Assembly (NCBI RefSeq): GCF_017795745.1 | Contig: NZ_CP059067.1 | Span: 5,332,001-5,396,000 of the forward strand | Reading direction: 5' to 3' | Source of the DNA: Rhizobacter sp. AJA081-3 | GTDB lineage: Bacteria; Pseudomonadota; Gammaproteobacteria; Burkholderiales; Burkholderiaceae_C | DNA: 64,000 nt | Part shown: one piece after another, positions 51,541 to 60,169 of the stretch | Layout of the letters: every line of letters begins with the position of its first letter | How positions within the stretch are numbered: the stretch's first letter is position 1 | Made by a program: the position numbers and the translations under genes | The notes under the pieces: generated by a model | The model's database searches: none | What the model saw: the letters and a program-made list of their open reading frames with translations, nothing else | What the model was told of the DNA's origin: nothing

Positions 51541-51562
51541 GACATCCCGAATCGTATATGTC
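51541..51562. promoter_or_regulatory. Possible LysR operator upstream of gguC
   Basis: GACAT (51541-51545), 12 bases, then ATGTC (51558-51562) form an interrupted dyad of the size LysR proteins bind, 19 bases from the LysR start codon. The core is AT-richer than its surroundings. The same GACAT/ATGTC halves occur fused as GACATGTC at the SDR start (49757-49764). Confidence 0.4.
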
Positions 51563-51664
51563 TGGGGGCCGAAAATCTATTGGATCGTTATCAGTCCGCT
51601 CCGTACGATCTGCCGCAGATCAATTCCGGGGCGCTGCGCGCGACCGCCGGACGACGGAGACACC

Positions 51665-52672
51665 ATGCGATTCATCCAGTACCTCGACGACGACGGCAAC
51701 CAGCGCGTGGGCTGCACCAGCACCGATGCCGGCCGCGTGCGGCGGCTGGACGGCGTGGCCAGCACCGTGGCGCTGGCCCAGGCGGCCTTTGCGCATGCGC
51801 TGCCCTTGGAGCAGATGGCCGAGTTGCGCCTGGGCGCGCTCGAGCCGGCGCCGCTGGCGCGCCTGCTCGACAGCCTGCGCGTGCTCACGCCGCTGATGCA
51901 CGACGACCCGTCGCGCTGCCTGGTCACCGGCACCGGCCTCACCCACCTGGGCAGCGCGGCCACGCGCGACGCCATGCACCACAAGGTCCACGCGCAGGAG
52001 GAATCGGCGCTCACCGACTCGATGCGCATGTTCAAGTGGGGTCTGGAGGGCGGGCGCCCCGCCGCGGGCGCGGCCGGCGTGCAACCCGAGTGGTTCTACA
52101 AGGGCGACGGCAGCATCGTCGTCGCGCCCGGCGCAGCCTTGCCGTCGCCGAACTTCGCGCTCGACGGCGGCGAGGAGCCCGAGCTCGTCGGCCTGTACTG
52201 GATCGCGCCCGACGGCACGCCCTGCCGGCTCGGCTTCGCGGTGGGCAACGAGTTCTCCGACCACGTCACCGAGCGGCAGAACTACCTCTACCTCGCGCAT
52301 TCGAAGCTGCGCGCCTGCGCCGTCGGGCCCGAGCTGCGCAGCGGCCCGCTGCCGGCCGACCTGCAGGGCACGAGCCGCATCCGCCGCGGCGAGCGCGTGG
52401 TGTGGGAGAAGCCCTTCGCCACCGGCGAGGCCAACATGTGCCACACGCTGCTCAACCTCGAGTACCACCACTTCAAGTACGCGCAGCACCGCCGCCCCGG
52501 CGACGTGCACCTGCATTTCTTCGGCACCGCCACGCTGAGCTTCGCGGATGGTTTCCACGTCGAGCCGGGCGACCTGTTCGAGATCGAGCAGCCCGCCTTC
52601 GGCGCCGCGCTGGTCAACCCGCTGACCGCCGACACCCGCGTCTTCGCGCCCGGCGCGGTGCATGCGCTCTGA
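51665..52672 (+). CDS. gguC: GguC/AraD1-family protein, 2-keto-3-deoxy-L-arabonate dehydratase candidate
   Basis: 335 residues of the fumarylacetoacetate-hydrolase fold. LYWIAPDGTPCRLGFAVGNEFSDHVTE is the segment with the metal-binding acidic residues, and HVHLHFFGTATLSFADGF-like sequence (GDVHLHFFGTATLSF) is typical of GguC. Members of this AraD1 group dehydrate 2-keto-3-deoxy-pentonate to 2-oxoglutarate semialdehyde. The next gene encodes the matching semialdehyde dehydrogenase seven bases downstream. GGAGAC lies just before the ATG. Divergent from the LysR gene. Confidence 0.88.
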   Translation: MRFIQYLDDDGNQRVGCTSTDAGRVRRLDGVASTVALAQAAFAHALPLEQMAELRLGALEPAPLARLLDSLRVLTPLMHDDPSRCLVTGTGLTHLGSAATRDAMHHKVHAQEESALTDSMRMFKWGLEGGRPAAGAAGVQPEWFYKGDGSIVVAPGAALPSPNFALDGGEEPELVGLYWIAPDGTPCRLGFAVGNEFSDHVTERQNYLYLAHSKLRACAVGPELRSGPLPADLQGTSRIRRGERVVWEKPFATGEANMCHTLLNLEYHHFKYAQHRRPGDVHLHFFGTATLSFADGFHVEPGDLFEIEQPAFGAALVNPLTADTRVFAPGAVHAL

Positions 52673-52679
52673 CGACACC

Positions 52680-54119
52680 ATGGCCACGCACTTCAAGCAC
52701 TACATCAACGGCCGCTGGGAGACCGGCGTCACGCTCGGCGTGAGCGAGAACCCCTCGGACCTGGCCGACGTGGTGGGCGAGTTCGCACGCGCCGATGCGG
52801 CGCAGGCCGAGTCGGCCATCCGCGCCGCCGCCGATGCGCGCGAGGCCTGGGCGCACAGCACGCCGCAGCGCCGCGCCGAGGTGCTCGACTTCATCGGCAG
52901 CGAGGTGCTCGCGCGCAAGGACGAACTCGGCGCGCTGCTCGCCCGCGAAGAGGGCAAGACGCTGCCCGAGGCGATCGGTGAAGCCGCGCGCGCCGGCCAG
53001 ATCTTCAAGTTCTTCGCCGGCGAGGCGCTGCGCATCCCCGGCGAGAAGCTCGCTTCGGTGCGCCCGGGTGTGGAGGTCGAGGTCACGCGCGAGCCCGTCG
53101 GCGTGGTCGGGCTGATCGCGCCGTGGAACTTCCCGCTCGCCATCCCCGCCTGGAAGATCGCGCCGGCGCTCGCCTACGGCAATACGGTGGTGTTCAAGCC
53201 CGCCGAGCTGGTGCCGGGCTGCGCCTGGGCGCTGGCCGAGATCATCAGCCGCTCGGGCCTGCCTGCGGGCGCCTTCAACCTCGTGCTGGGCAGCGGGCGG
53301 CGTGTCGGCCAGACGATCGTCGAGAGCCCGCTGGTCGACGCGATCAGCTTCACCGGCTCGGTGCCGGTGGGCGAGGCGCTGCTGGCCACCGCCACCGCGC
53401 GACGCGCCCGTGTGCAGCTCGAGATGGGCGGCAAGAACCCGCTGGTGGTGCTGGCCGATGCGGCGCTCGAGCGCGCTGTCGAGCATGCGATCCAGGGTGC
53501 CTTCTATTCCACCGGCCAGCGCTGCACGGCGTCGAGCCGGATCATCGTCGAGGCGCCGGTGTTCGATCGTTTCGCGTCACTGATGCGCCAGCGCACCGCG
53601 GCGCTGGTGGTCGGCCACGCGCTGGAACGTGGCACGCAGATCGGCCCGGTGGTCAGCGCCGATCAGCTCGCGCAGGATCTGTCGTACGTCGACATCGGCC
53701 GCAGCGAAGGCGCCGAATGGCTGTGCGGCGGCGAGGCGCTGGAGCGCCCGACGCGCGGCCACTACATGAGCCCGGCGCTGTTCATCGCGCAGCCGCGCCA
53801 CCGCATCGCGCGCGAGGAGATCTTCGGGCCCGTGGCCTGCCTGATCCGCGCCGACGACTACGAGCACGCGCTGGCCCTGGCCAACGACACGCCCTTCGGC
53901 CTGTGCGCCGGCATCTGCACCGATTCGCTGGCGCGCGCCACGCACTTCAAGCGCCATGCGCAGGCTGGCATGGTGATGGTCAACCTGCCCACCGCCGGCG
54001 TCGACCCGCACGTGCCCTTCGGCGGGCGCAAGGCCTCGAGCCACGGGCCGCGCGAGCAGGGCCGTCATGCCGTCGAGTTCTACACGACGGTGAAGACGGC
54101 CTACGTGCAGGCGGCGTGA
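52680..54119 (+). CDS. 2-oxoglutarate-semialdehyde dehydrogenase (KGSADH type)
   Basis: 479 residues with a full aldehyde dehydrogenase core: APWNFPLAIPAWK, FTGSVPVGEALLA, general-base LEMGGKNPLVV, catalytic Cys in STGQRCTASSR, EEIFGPV and C-terminal PFGGRKASSHGPREQG. This PFGG(R/G)K(A)SS(H)GPREQG ending is typical of ketoglutarate-semialdehyde dehydrogenases. It completes the route to 2-oxoglutarate after GguC. An ATG six codons earlier (52662) overlaps gguC; the 52680 start matches the family length. Confidence 0.9.
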   Translation: MATHFKHYINGRWETGVTLGVSENPSDLADVVGEFARADAAQAESAIRAAADAREAWAHSTPQRRAEVLDFIGSEVLARKDELGALLAREEGKTLPEAIGEAARAGQIFKFFAGEALRIPGEKLASVRPGVEVEVTREPVGVVGLIAPWNFPLAIPAWKIAPALAYGNTVVFKPAELVPGCAWALAEIISRSGLPAGAFNLVLGSGRRVGQTIVESPLVDAISFTGSVPVGEALLATATARRARVQLEMGGKNPLVVLADAALERAVEHAIQGAFYSTGQRCTASSRIIVEAPVFDRFASLMRQRTAALVVGHALERGTQIGPVVSADQLAQDLSYVDIGRSEGAEWLCGGEALERPTRGHYMSPALFIAQPRHRIAREEIFGPVACLIRADDYEHALALANDTPFGLCAGICTDSLARATHFKRHAQAGMVMVNLPTAGVDPHVPFGGRKASSHGPREQGRHAVEFYTTVKTAYVQAA

Positions 54120-54231
54120 TCGCTGCAAAGGCCACGTCATCTCTGACAACGATTTCTAACGCAGCGACCGGCCGATCGACGGCCCGCCGGCGCCAGCACC
54201 AAGACCACGCCGTCCAGACCCAGGAGACAAC

Positions 54232-55197
54232 ATGACGACATCCAGACGACAAGTGATCGCAGCCCTCGGCGCCGTGCCGGTGGTGGCCGCCTGGCCGGGC
54301 CTGGCCCGCGCGCAGGGCAAGATCGTGCTCGGCTTCTCGCAGATCGGCGCCGAGTCGGAATGGCGCACTGCCAACAGCGAGTCGATCAAGTCCGCCGCCA
54401 AGGAGGCCGGCATCGAGCTGAAGTTCTCCGACGCGCAGCAGAAGCAGGAGAACCAGATCAAGGCGATCCGCTCCTTCATCGCGCAGAAGGTCGACGTGAT
54501 CGCCTTCTCGCCGGTGGTCGAGTCGGGCTGGGGCACGGTGCTGCGCGAAGCCAAGGCCGCGAAGATCCCGGTGATCCTGTCCGACCGCGCCGTCAACGAG
54601 AAGGACGACAGCCTGTGGGTCAGCTTCATGGGCTCGGACTTCGTCGAGGAAGGCCGCAAGGCCGGCCGCTGGCTGCTGGAGAACATGAAGGGCAAGGCCG
54701 GCGACGTGAACATCGTCGAGCTGCAGGGCACGGTGGGCTCGGCGCCGGCGATCGACCGCAAGAAGGGCTTCGAGGAGATCATCAAGGCCGACCCGCGCTT
54801 CAAGATCATCCGCTCGCAGACCGGCGACTTCACGCGCGCCAAGGGCAAGGAGGTGATGGAAGCCTTCCTGAAGGCCGAGGGCAAGAAGATCAACGTGCTC
54901 TACGCGCACAACGACGACATGGCGATCGGCGCGATCCAGGCCATCGAGGAAGCCGGCATGAAGCCCGCGAAGGACATCACCATCATCTCGATCGACGCCG
55001 TGAAGGGCGCCTTCGAGGCGATGATGGCCGGCAAGCTCAACGTCAGCGTCGAGTGCAGCCCGCTGCTCGGGCCGCAGCTGATGCAGGCGGTGAAGGACCT
55101 GAAGGCCGGCAAGACGCTGCCGCGGCGCATCGTCACCGAAGAAGGTATCTTCCCGATGGAAGTGGCCGCCAAGGAATTCCCGAAACGCAAGTACTGA
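54232..55197 (+). CDS. ytfQ: Sugar-binding protein of YtfQ type
   Basis: 321 residues with a possible Tat-style leader (TSRRQVIAALGAVPVV) and a periplasmic sugar-binding fold. VLGFSQIGAESEWRTANSES and FSDAQQKQENQIKAIRSFI match the galactofuranose-binding YtfQ group. CAGGAG lies eight bases before the ATG. By neighbourhood the substrate could be L-arabinose, its furanose form or galactofuranose. The 112-base gap before it lacks a recognisable promoter, so it may be read from gguC. A terminator hairpin follows before the ATPase gene. Confidence 0.88.
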   Translation: MTTSRRQVIAALGAVPVVAAWPGLARAQGKIVLGFSQIGAESEWRTANSESIKSAAKEAGIELKFSDAQQKQENQIKAIRSFIAQKVDVIAFSPVVESGWGTVLREAKAAKIPVILSDRAVNEKDDSLWVSFMGSDFVEEGRKAGRWLLENMKGKAGDVNIVELQGTVGSAPAIDRKKGFEEIIKADPRFKIIRSQTGDFTRAKGKEVMEAFLKAEGKKINVLYAHNDDMAIGAIQAIEEAGMKPAKDITIISIDAVKGAFEAMMAGKLNVSVECSPLLGPQLMQAVKDLKAGKTLPRRIVTEEGIFPMEVAAKEFPKRKY

Positions 55198-55260
55198 GAT
55201 CGCGAGCAACCCGCTCCGGAACCCCGGCGGGATGCGCTGTCTCCTTTCCGGCCAGGGATT

Positions 55261-55298
55261 GGCCTGTGCGCACGAGCGGCGCGCACGGGCCCTTTTTT
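55261..55298 (+). terminator. Intrinsic terminator abutting the sugar ATPase start codon
   Basis: An 11-base stem (55261-55271 with 55281-55291, one G-U pair) and nine-base loop are followed by TTTTTT at 55293-55298, one base from the ATG at 55300. It sits inside the binding protein-ATPase gap and leaves no room for a ribosome binding site outside the hairpin. Partial termination would favour the binding protein. Confidence 0.85.
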
Positions 55299-55299
55299 C

Positions 55300-56829
55300 A
55301 TGATGAGCACCGCCACCGAACCCGTCCTCGATCTGATCGGCATCGGCAAGACCTTCGTCGGCGTCACGGCGCTGCAGGACGCGCGGCTGCGCCTGTGGCC
55401 GGGCGAGGTGCATGCGCTGATGGGCCAGAACGGCGCGGGCAAGTCGACGCTGATCAAGGTGCTGACGGGTGTGCACCCGGCTGACAGCGGCACCATGCGC
55501 CTGGCCGGCCGCGAGATCCGGCCCGAGTCGCCGCAGGCCGCGCAGGCGCTGGGCATCGCCACCGTCTACCAGGAGGTCAACCTCTGCCCCAACCTCTCGG
55601 TGGCAGAGAACATCCTCGCCGGCCGCATGCCGCGCCGCTGGGGCTGGATCGACTGGGGCGCGGTGCGCCGCATGGCGCTGGCCAGCCTCGAGCCGCTGCA
55701 GATCGAAGTCGACCCGGACCGCACGCTCGGCGAGTACCCAGTGGCCGTGCAGCAGATGGTGGCGATCGCACGCGCTGTGAGCCAGGACGCGCGGCTGCTC
55801 ATCCTCGACGAGCCGACCTCCAGCCTCGACGAAGCCGAGACCGAGCGCCTCTTCGCGGTGATGCGCCGGCTGAAGGCGCGGGGCGTGGCGATCCTGTTCG
55901 TCACCCACTTCCTCGAGCAGGCCTATGCGATGTCCGACCGCATCACGGTGATGCGCAACGGCCGCGTGGTCGGCGAGCACGCCAGCGCCGAGTTGTCGCG
56001 GCTGCAACTGGTCAGCCTGATGGTCGGGCGCACGATGGCGGCGGCGGACCTGGCCGGTGCACGGGCGCCGAAGGCGCAGCCGCGCGCGCTGATGCAGGCG
56101 AACGGCCTGGGCCGGCGCGGCAGCCTGCAGCCGCTGGACCTGACGATCAACAGCGGCGAGGTGCTCGGCCTGGCCGGGCTGCTAGGTTCCGGCCGCACCG
56201 AGGCGGCGCGGCTGCTGTTCGGCGCCGACCGCGCCGACAGCGGCGAGATCCGCATCGACGACGCGCCGCTGCGCCTGCGTTCGCCGCGCGACGCGCTGAA
56301 CGCCGGCATCGCCTTCTGCCCGGAGGAGCGCAAGACCGAGGGCATCGTCGCCGAGCTGAGCGTGCGCGAGAACATCGTGCTGGCGCTGCAGGCGCGCCGC
56401 GGCGTGTTCCGCCACCTCGGCGCGCGCGAGCAGCGCGAGCTGGCCGAGCGCTACATCGCCGCGCTGGGCATCAAGACGGCCGACGCCGAGACGCCGATCG
56501 GCCAGCTCTCCGGCGGCAACCAGCAGAAGGCCATCATCGCGCGCTGGCTGGCCACGCAGCCGCGCCTGCTGATCCTCGACGAGCCCACGCGCGGCATCGA
56601 CGTGGCGGCCAAGCAGGAGATCATGGAGCGCGTGCTCGCGCTGTGCGGCGAGGGCCTGGCGATCGTGTTCATCTCCGCGGAGCTGGAAGAAGTGCTGCAC
56701 ACCAGCCACCGCATCGTCGTGCTGCGCGACCGCCGCAAGGTGGCCGAACTGCCGGCCGAGACGCTCGACGAAGCAGGCCTGCTGCGCATCATCGCCGGGC
56801 ACGACGCCGCCGAGGAGCAGCCTGCATGA
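55300..56829 (+). CDS. ytfR: Sugar ABC transporter ATPase of YtfR type, two ABC domains
   Basis: 509 residues, two fused ABC domains. The first has Walker A GQNGAGKST, a divergent signature (EYPVAVQQMVAIARAV) and Walker B LLILDEPTSSLDE with an intact THF switch; the second has the degenerate Walker A GLLGSGRTE and a perfect LSGGNQQKAIIARWL and LLILDEPTRGID. This is the normal AraG/YtfR pattern. The ATG directly follows a terminator T run and has no Shine-Dalgarno match. Its stop overlaps the permease start as ATGA. Confidence 0.9.
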   Translation: MMSTATEPVLDLIGIGKTFVGVTALQDARLRLWPGEVHALMGQNGAGKSTLIKVLTGVHPADSGTMRLAGREIRPESPQAAQALGIATVYQEVNLCPNLSVAENILAGRMPRRWGWIDWGAVRRMALASLEPLQIEVDPDRTLGEYPVAVQQMVAIARAVSQDARLLILDEPTSSLDEAETERLFAVMRRLKARGVAILFVTHFLEQAYAMSDRITVMRNGRVVGEHASAELSRLQLVSLMVGRTMAAADLAGARAPKAQPRALMQANGLGRRGSLQPLDLTINSGEVLGLAGLLGSGRTEAARLLFGADRADSGEIRIDDAPLRLRSPRDALNAGIAFCPEERKTEGIVAELSVRENIVLALQARRGVFRHLGAREQRELAERYIAALGIKTADAETPIGQLSGGNQQKAIIARWLATQPRLLILDEPTRGIDVAAKQEIMERVLALCGEGLAIVFISAELEEVLHTSHRIVVLRDRRKVAELPAETLDEAGLLRIIAGHDAAEEQPA

Positions 56830-57845
56830 GGCTGACCCGAAGCCCCCAGTTCTGGCCGGCGCTCGTACTCGTGCTGCTGTTGGCCGCCAACGGCGTGCTC
56901 AACCCGCAGTTCTTCGCGCTCTCCTGGCGCGACGGGCACCTGTACGGCGCGCTCATCGACATCCTCAACCGCGCCGCGCCGCTGATGACTGTGGCGCTGG
57001 GCATGACGGTGGTGATCGCCACGCGCGGCATCGACATCTCGGTGGGCGCGGTGGTGGCCATCGCGGCGGCGGTGGCGGCCTCGCTGATCGGCGGCAAGCT
57101 GGTCATCGTCGACGGCCAGCAAGTCCATGCACCGAGCGTTGCGATGCCTTTGGCGCTGCTCGCCGCGCTGGCCGCCGCGGCGCTGTGCGGCCTGTTCAAT
57201 GGCGTGCTGGTGGCCAGCGTGGGCATCCAGCCGATCATCGCCACGCTGATCCTGATGGTGGCCGGGCGTGGCATCGCGCAGCTCATCACTGGCGGGCAGA
57301 TCATCACCATCTACCACCCGCCCTACTTCTTCATCGGTGCGGGCCACCTGCTCGGCCTCCCCTTCGCGCTGTGGCTGGTGGCCGCGTTGCTCGCGCTGAT
57401 GGCCTGGCTGAAACACCGCACGGCGCTGGGCCTGTTCATCCAGGCCAGTGGCGGCAACCCGGCGGCGGCACGGCTGTCGGGCATCAACGCGCGCGGTTTG
57501 CTGATCGCCGTGTACGCCTTCTGCGGCCTGACCGCCGGCATCGCGGGGTTGATGATCAGCTCGAACGTGAAGAGCGCCGACGGCAACAACGCCGGGCAGC
57601 TGCTCGAGCTGGACGCGATCCTCGCCGTCACCCTGGGCGGCACCTCGCTGCTGGGCGGGCGCTTCAGCTTGCGCGGCAGCGTGCTGGGCGCGCTGATCAT
57701 CCAGACGCTCACCACCAGCATCTACTCGCTGGGCGTGCCGCCCGAGGTCAATCTGGTCGTCAAGGCGGTGGTGGTGTTCGCCGTGTGCCTGGTGCAATCG
57801 CTCGAGCTGCGCAGCTGGCTGACGAAGCGGCGGGTGGCCGCATGA
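56826..57845 (+). CDS. ytfT: Sugar ABC transporter permease of YtfT type
   Basis: 339 residues with about nine membrane segments. ALGMTVVIATRGIDISVGAVVAIAAAVAAS is the RbsC-class hallmark (split here over about residues 57-86), and GGNPAAARLSGINAR is the coupling loop. ATGA overlaps join it to the ATPase before and the second permease after. It forms the heterodimeric pore with YjfF-type permease for the YtfQ binding protein. Confidence 0.9.
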   Translation: MRLTRSPQFWPALVLVLLLAANGVLNPQFFALSWRDGHLYGALIDILNRAAPLMTVALGMTVVIATRGIDISVGAVVAIAAAVAASLIGGKLVIVDGQQVHAPSVAMPLALLAALAAAALCGLFNGVLVASVGIQPIIATLILMVAGRGIAQLITGGQIITIYHPPYFFIGAGHLLGLPFALWLVAALLALMAWLKHRTALGLFIQASGGNPAAARLSGINARGLLIAVYAFCGLTAGIAGLMISSNVKSADGNNAGQLLELDAILAVTLGGTSLLGGRFSLRGSVLGALIIQTLTTSIYSLGVPPEVNLVVKAVVVFAVCLVQSLELRSWLTKRRVAA

Positions 57846-58834
57846 AGTTCGTGCCGAGGCTGAACGCGCAGACGCTGCCGAGCTGGGTGGCGGTGCTGCT
57901 CTTCGCGGCCATGTTCGCCGCCGGTTCGTTCGCCTACCGCGGCTTCTTCTCCGGCCAGGTGCTGCTCAACCTGCTGATCGACAACGCCTTCCTGCTGGTG
58001 GTGGCGATCGGCATGACCTTCGTGATCCTGTCCGGCGGCATCGACCTGTCGGTAGGCTCGGTGGTGGCGCTGACGACCATGGTGCTGGCCTGGGGCGTGG
58101 AGCGCGCGCAGTGGCCACCGGCACTGATGATCGCCATCGTGCTGATCGGCGGCACGCTCTTCGGCGCAGCGATGGGCTTCGTGATCCAGACCTTCCAGAT
58201 CCCGGCCTTCATCGTCACGCTGGCCGGCATGTTCCTCGCACGAGGCCTGTGCTACCTGATCAGCATCGACTCGATCGCGATCAGCGAGCCGACGCTCACC
58301 GCCTGGTCGCAGGCGCGAGTGCCGCTGGGCGGGCTCGGCGAAGTCTCGCCCGGCGTGGTGGTGGCCGCGGGGGTGCTGGCCGCAGCGGTGTGGCTGGCTC
58401 ACGGCACGCCCTTCGGCCGCGCGGTCTATGCCGTCGGCGGCAACGAGCGCTCGGCGCTGCTGATGGGCCTGCCGGTGGCGCGCACACGCATCGCCGTGTA
58501 TGCGCTCAGCGGCGGCTGCTCGGCGCTCGGCGGCGTGCTGTTCGCGATCTACACGCTGTCGGGTTACGGATTGCACGCGCAGGGACTCGAGCTCGATGCC
58601 ATCGCCGCCACGGTGATCGGCGGCGCGTTGCTGACCGGCGGGGTCGGCTACGTGATGGGCACGCTCACCGGCGTGCTGATGCTCGGCGTGATCCAGACGC
58701 TGATCAGCTTCGACGGCACGCTCAGCTCCTGGTGGACGCGCATCGTGATCGGTGCGCTGCTCGGCGTGTTCTGCGTGCTGCAGCGGGGCATGGAACTGGC
58801 GCACCGGGGGCGGAGCGGCCAGTCACCAGGCTAG
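57842..58834 (+). CDS. yjfF: Sugar ABC transporter permease of YjfF type
   Basis: 330 residues, about nine membrane segments. IGMTFVILSGGIDLSVGSVVALTT and VGGNERSALLMGLPVARTRI are the family hallmarks. The start overlaps the preceding permease stop as ATGA. It is the last gene of the second sugar importer, converging on the glycine-zipper gene. Two different permeases in one system are characteristic of the YtfQRT-YjfF transporters. Confidence 0.9.
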   Translation: MKFVPRLNAQTLPSWVAVLLFAAMFAAGSFAYRGFFSGQVLLNLLIDNAFLLVVAIGMTFVILSGGIDLSVGSVVALTTMVLAWGVERAQWPPALMIAIVLIGGTLFGAAMGFVIQTFQIPAFIVTLAGMFLARGLCYLISIDSIAISEPTLTAWSQARVPLGGLGEVSPGVVVAAGVLAAAVWLAHGTPFGRAVYAVGGNERSALLMGLPVARTRIAVYALSGGCSALGGVLFAIYTLSGYGLHAQGLELDAIAATVIGGALLTGGVGYVMGTLTGVLMLGVIQTLISFDGTLSSWWTRIVIGALLGVFCVLQRGMELAHRGRSGQSPG

Positions 58835-58850
58835 TGGCAGGCTCGCGCAG

Positions 58851-59195
58851 TCAGGCCGGTGGGGTCGCCGCGGCTTTCGGGTCGTCTGTGTTCACCAGGG
58901 AGCCGGCCGCGGCGCCGCCCAGCGCGCCTGCGACGGCACCGACCGTGCCACCGACCACCGCACCCACCGGGCCCGCGACCACGCTGCCGATGGCGGCACC
59001 CGTGGCCACGCCCACCATGACGCCACCGCCGGTCAGCACCGAGTTGGCTTCACGCTCGGCCTCTCCGGGTTCCAGGGGCAACTGTGCCTTGGGGTCCGGG
59101 TCCTGGGACGGAACGCCATGGCCGGGGCGGGCCTGCTCAGCGAGGTCTCCGTCGGTGGGCGTGGACTTCGGAAGGGGGTTGATGGCTGCGTTCAT
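58851..59195 (-). CDS. Small glycine-zipper protein
   Basis: 114 residues: a charged, Pro-rich N-terminal half and a C-terminal hydrophobic region of repeated Gly-x-x-x-Gly (GVMVGVATGAAIGSVVAG and GAVVGGTVGAVAGALGG), a glycine-zipper membrane element. No signal peptide. AGGAGAG lies six bases before the ATG. Similar small zipper proteins are thought to be membrane-inserting stress or bacteriocin-like peptides, but no function is assigned and no immunity-like partner is visible. Confidence 0.75.
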   Translation of the reverse strand: MNAAINPLPKSTPTDGDLAEQARPGHGVPSQDPDPKAQLPLEPGEAEREANSVLTGGGVMVGVATGAAIGSVVAGPVGAVVGGTVGAVAGALGGAAAGSLVNTDDPKAAATPPA

Positions 59196-59280
59196 GTGCT
59201 CTCCTGGGGAATGGATGGTGGTGCGAGCAGGCGGCTCGGCTTGTTCACGCTGTGGCGATCGCGCCGGGTGAGGCGGCCCT

Positions 59281-59885
59281 TCATGACGGGTTCAGCGCGG
59301 CCGTGACCGCCGCGTCCAGCGCCTCGAGTCCGGACGAGACGTCCACGCTGCGGCCGTTCAGGAAGAACGCCGGCGTGGCCCGCAGGCCGCTGTGTTCGCC
59401 GGCGCGGCGATGTTCCTGCACGCGTTGCGTGTAGATGCGATCGGCCATCTCGGCGTTGAAGCGGTTCATGTCGAGCCCGAGGCTTTGTGCATAGCCCGCC
59501 AGGGCCGCAGGCGCAAGGTGATGGGCCGGGCCAACAGGAGCCGGTGCATCGGCCAGAACCGGCCCTGCGCCGCCGCCGCTTCGGCGGCTTCCGCGGCGAG
59601 CTCGGCGTGCGGATGCTCTTCCATCATCGGGAAGTGCCGGAACACGAGGCACAGACGGCCCGTGTGCGCGCCCATCAGATGCTGGATCCGCGGTTCGGCC
59701 CGCATGCAGGCCGGGGATTCGTAGTCGCCGTATTCGAGCAGCGTGAGCTTCGCGTGCACGTCGCCCAGCACGTGGTCGGCCGCCGCGAGGGCGGCTTCGC
59801 GGCCTGCGCCATCCCCGGGGCCGATCTGACCCGCCCCCGCCTGGCCCGGTCCGGCCCGATGCACGCTGGCAGTCTTCTCGTTCAT
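59281..59885 (-). pseudogene. Frameshifted DsbA/thioredoxin-fold oxidoreductase
   Basis: From the ATG at 59885 (AGGCG upstream) the first frame encodes the start of a DsbA-family protein: LLEYGDYESPACMRAEPRI, LVFRHFPMMEEHPHAELAAEAAEAAAAQGRFWPMHRLL. Near 59520-59535 homology jumps to the next frame (HHLAPAALAGYAQSLGLD ... RATPAFFLNGRSVDV) and runs to a stop at 59281; the original frame ends at 59466. A single missing base would explain it. The active site reads SPAC, so the first Cys of CxxC is serine. It could also be a sequencing error. Confidence 0.75.
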
Positions 59886-60169
59886 GGTGGCGCCTTTCCG
59901 TGGGTGTTGCGCAGCCCGTCGGGGCTGTCGGGCCACGACCGTCGCCTTCGATATCTCACGCTGAAGCCCATGGTCGCTGCCCAGAACCACCGGGTCTGTT
60001 CTTCAACGCACAGACGCGGCGGGCGGCGGAACTTGTCCGCTGCGGGCCTGGGTCGCGGTGGTTCCTGTCCGGCCAGGGTCAGTGCTCGAGGCCATGTGCG
60101 TTGAGAGACAGACGGCGGTCACCAGCCGGCCTACAAGTGGAGCTCCGTACCACAGCGAAAGCCACAGGC

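Noticed and set aside
55320-56829. Degenerate motifs in GguA and the YtfR-type ATPase as new asymmetric ABC proteins
   Set aside because: Complementary divergence of the two fused domains is normal in the RbsA/AraG family, so it is not novel, unlike the GlpS/GlpT case.
58851-59195. Glycine-zipper protein as a toxin of a toxin-antitoxin pair
   Set aside because: No small partner gene or antisense RNA signature is adjacent, and such zipper proteins are common outside toxin systems.
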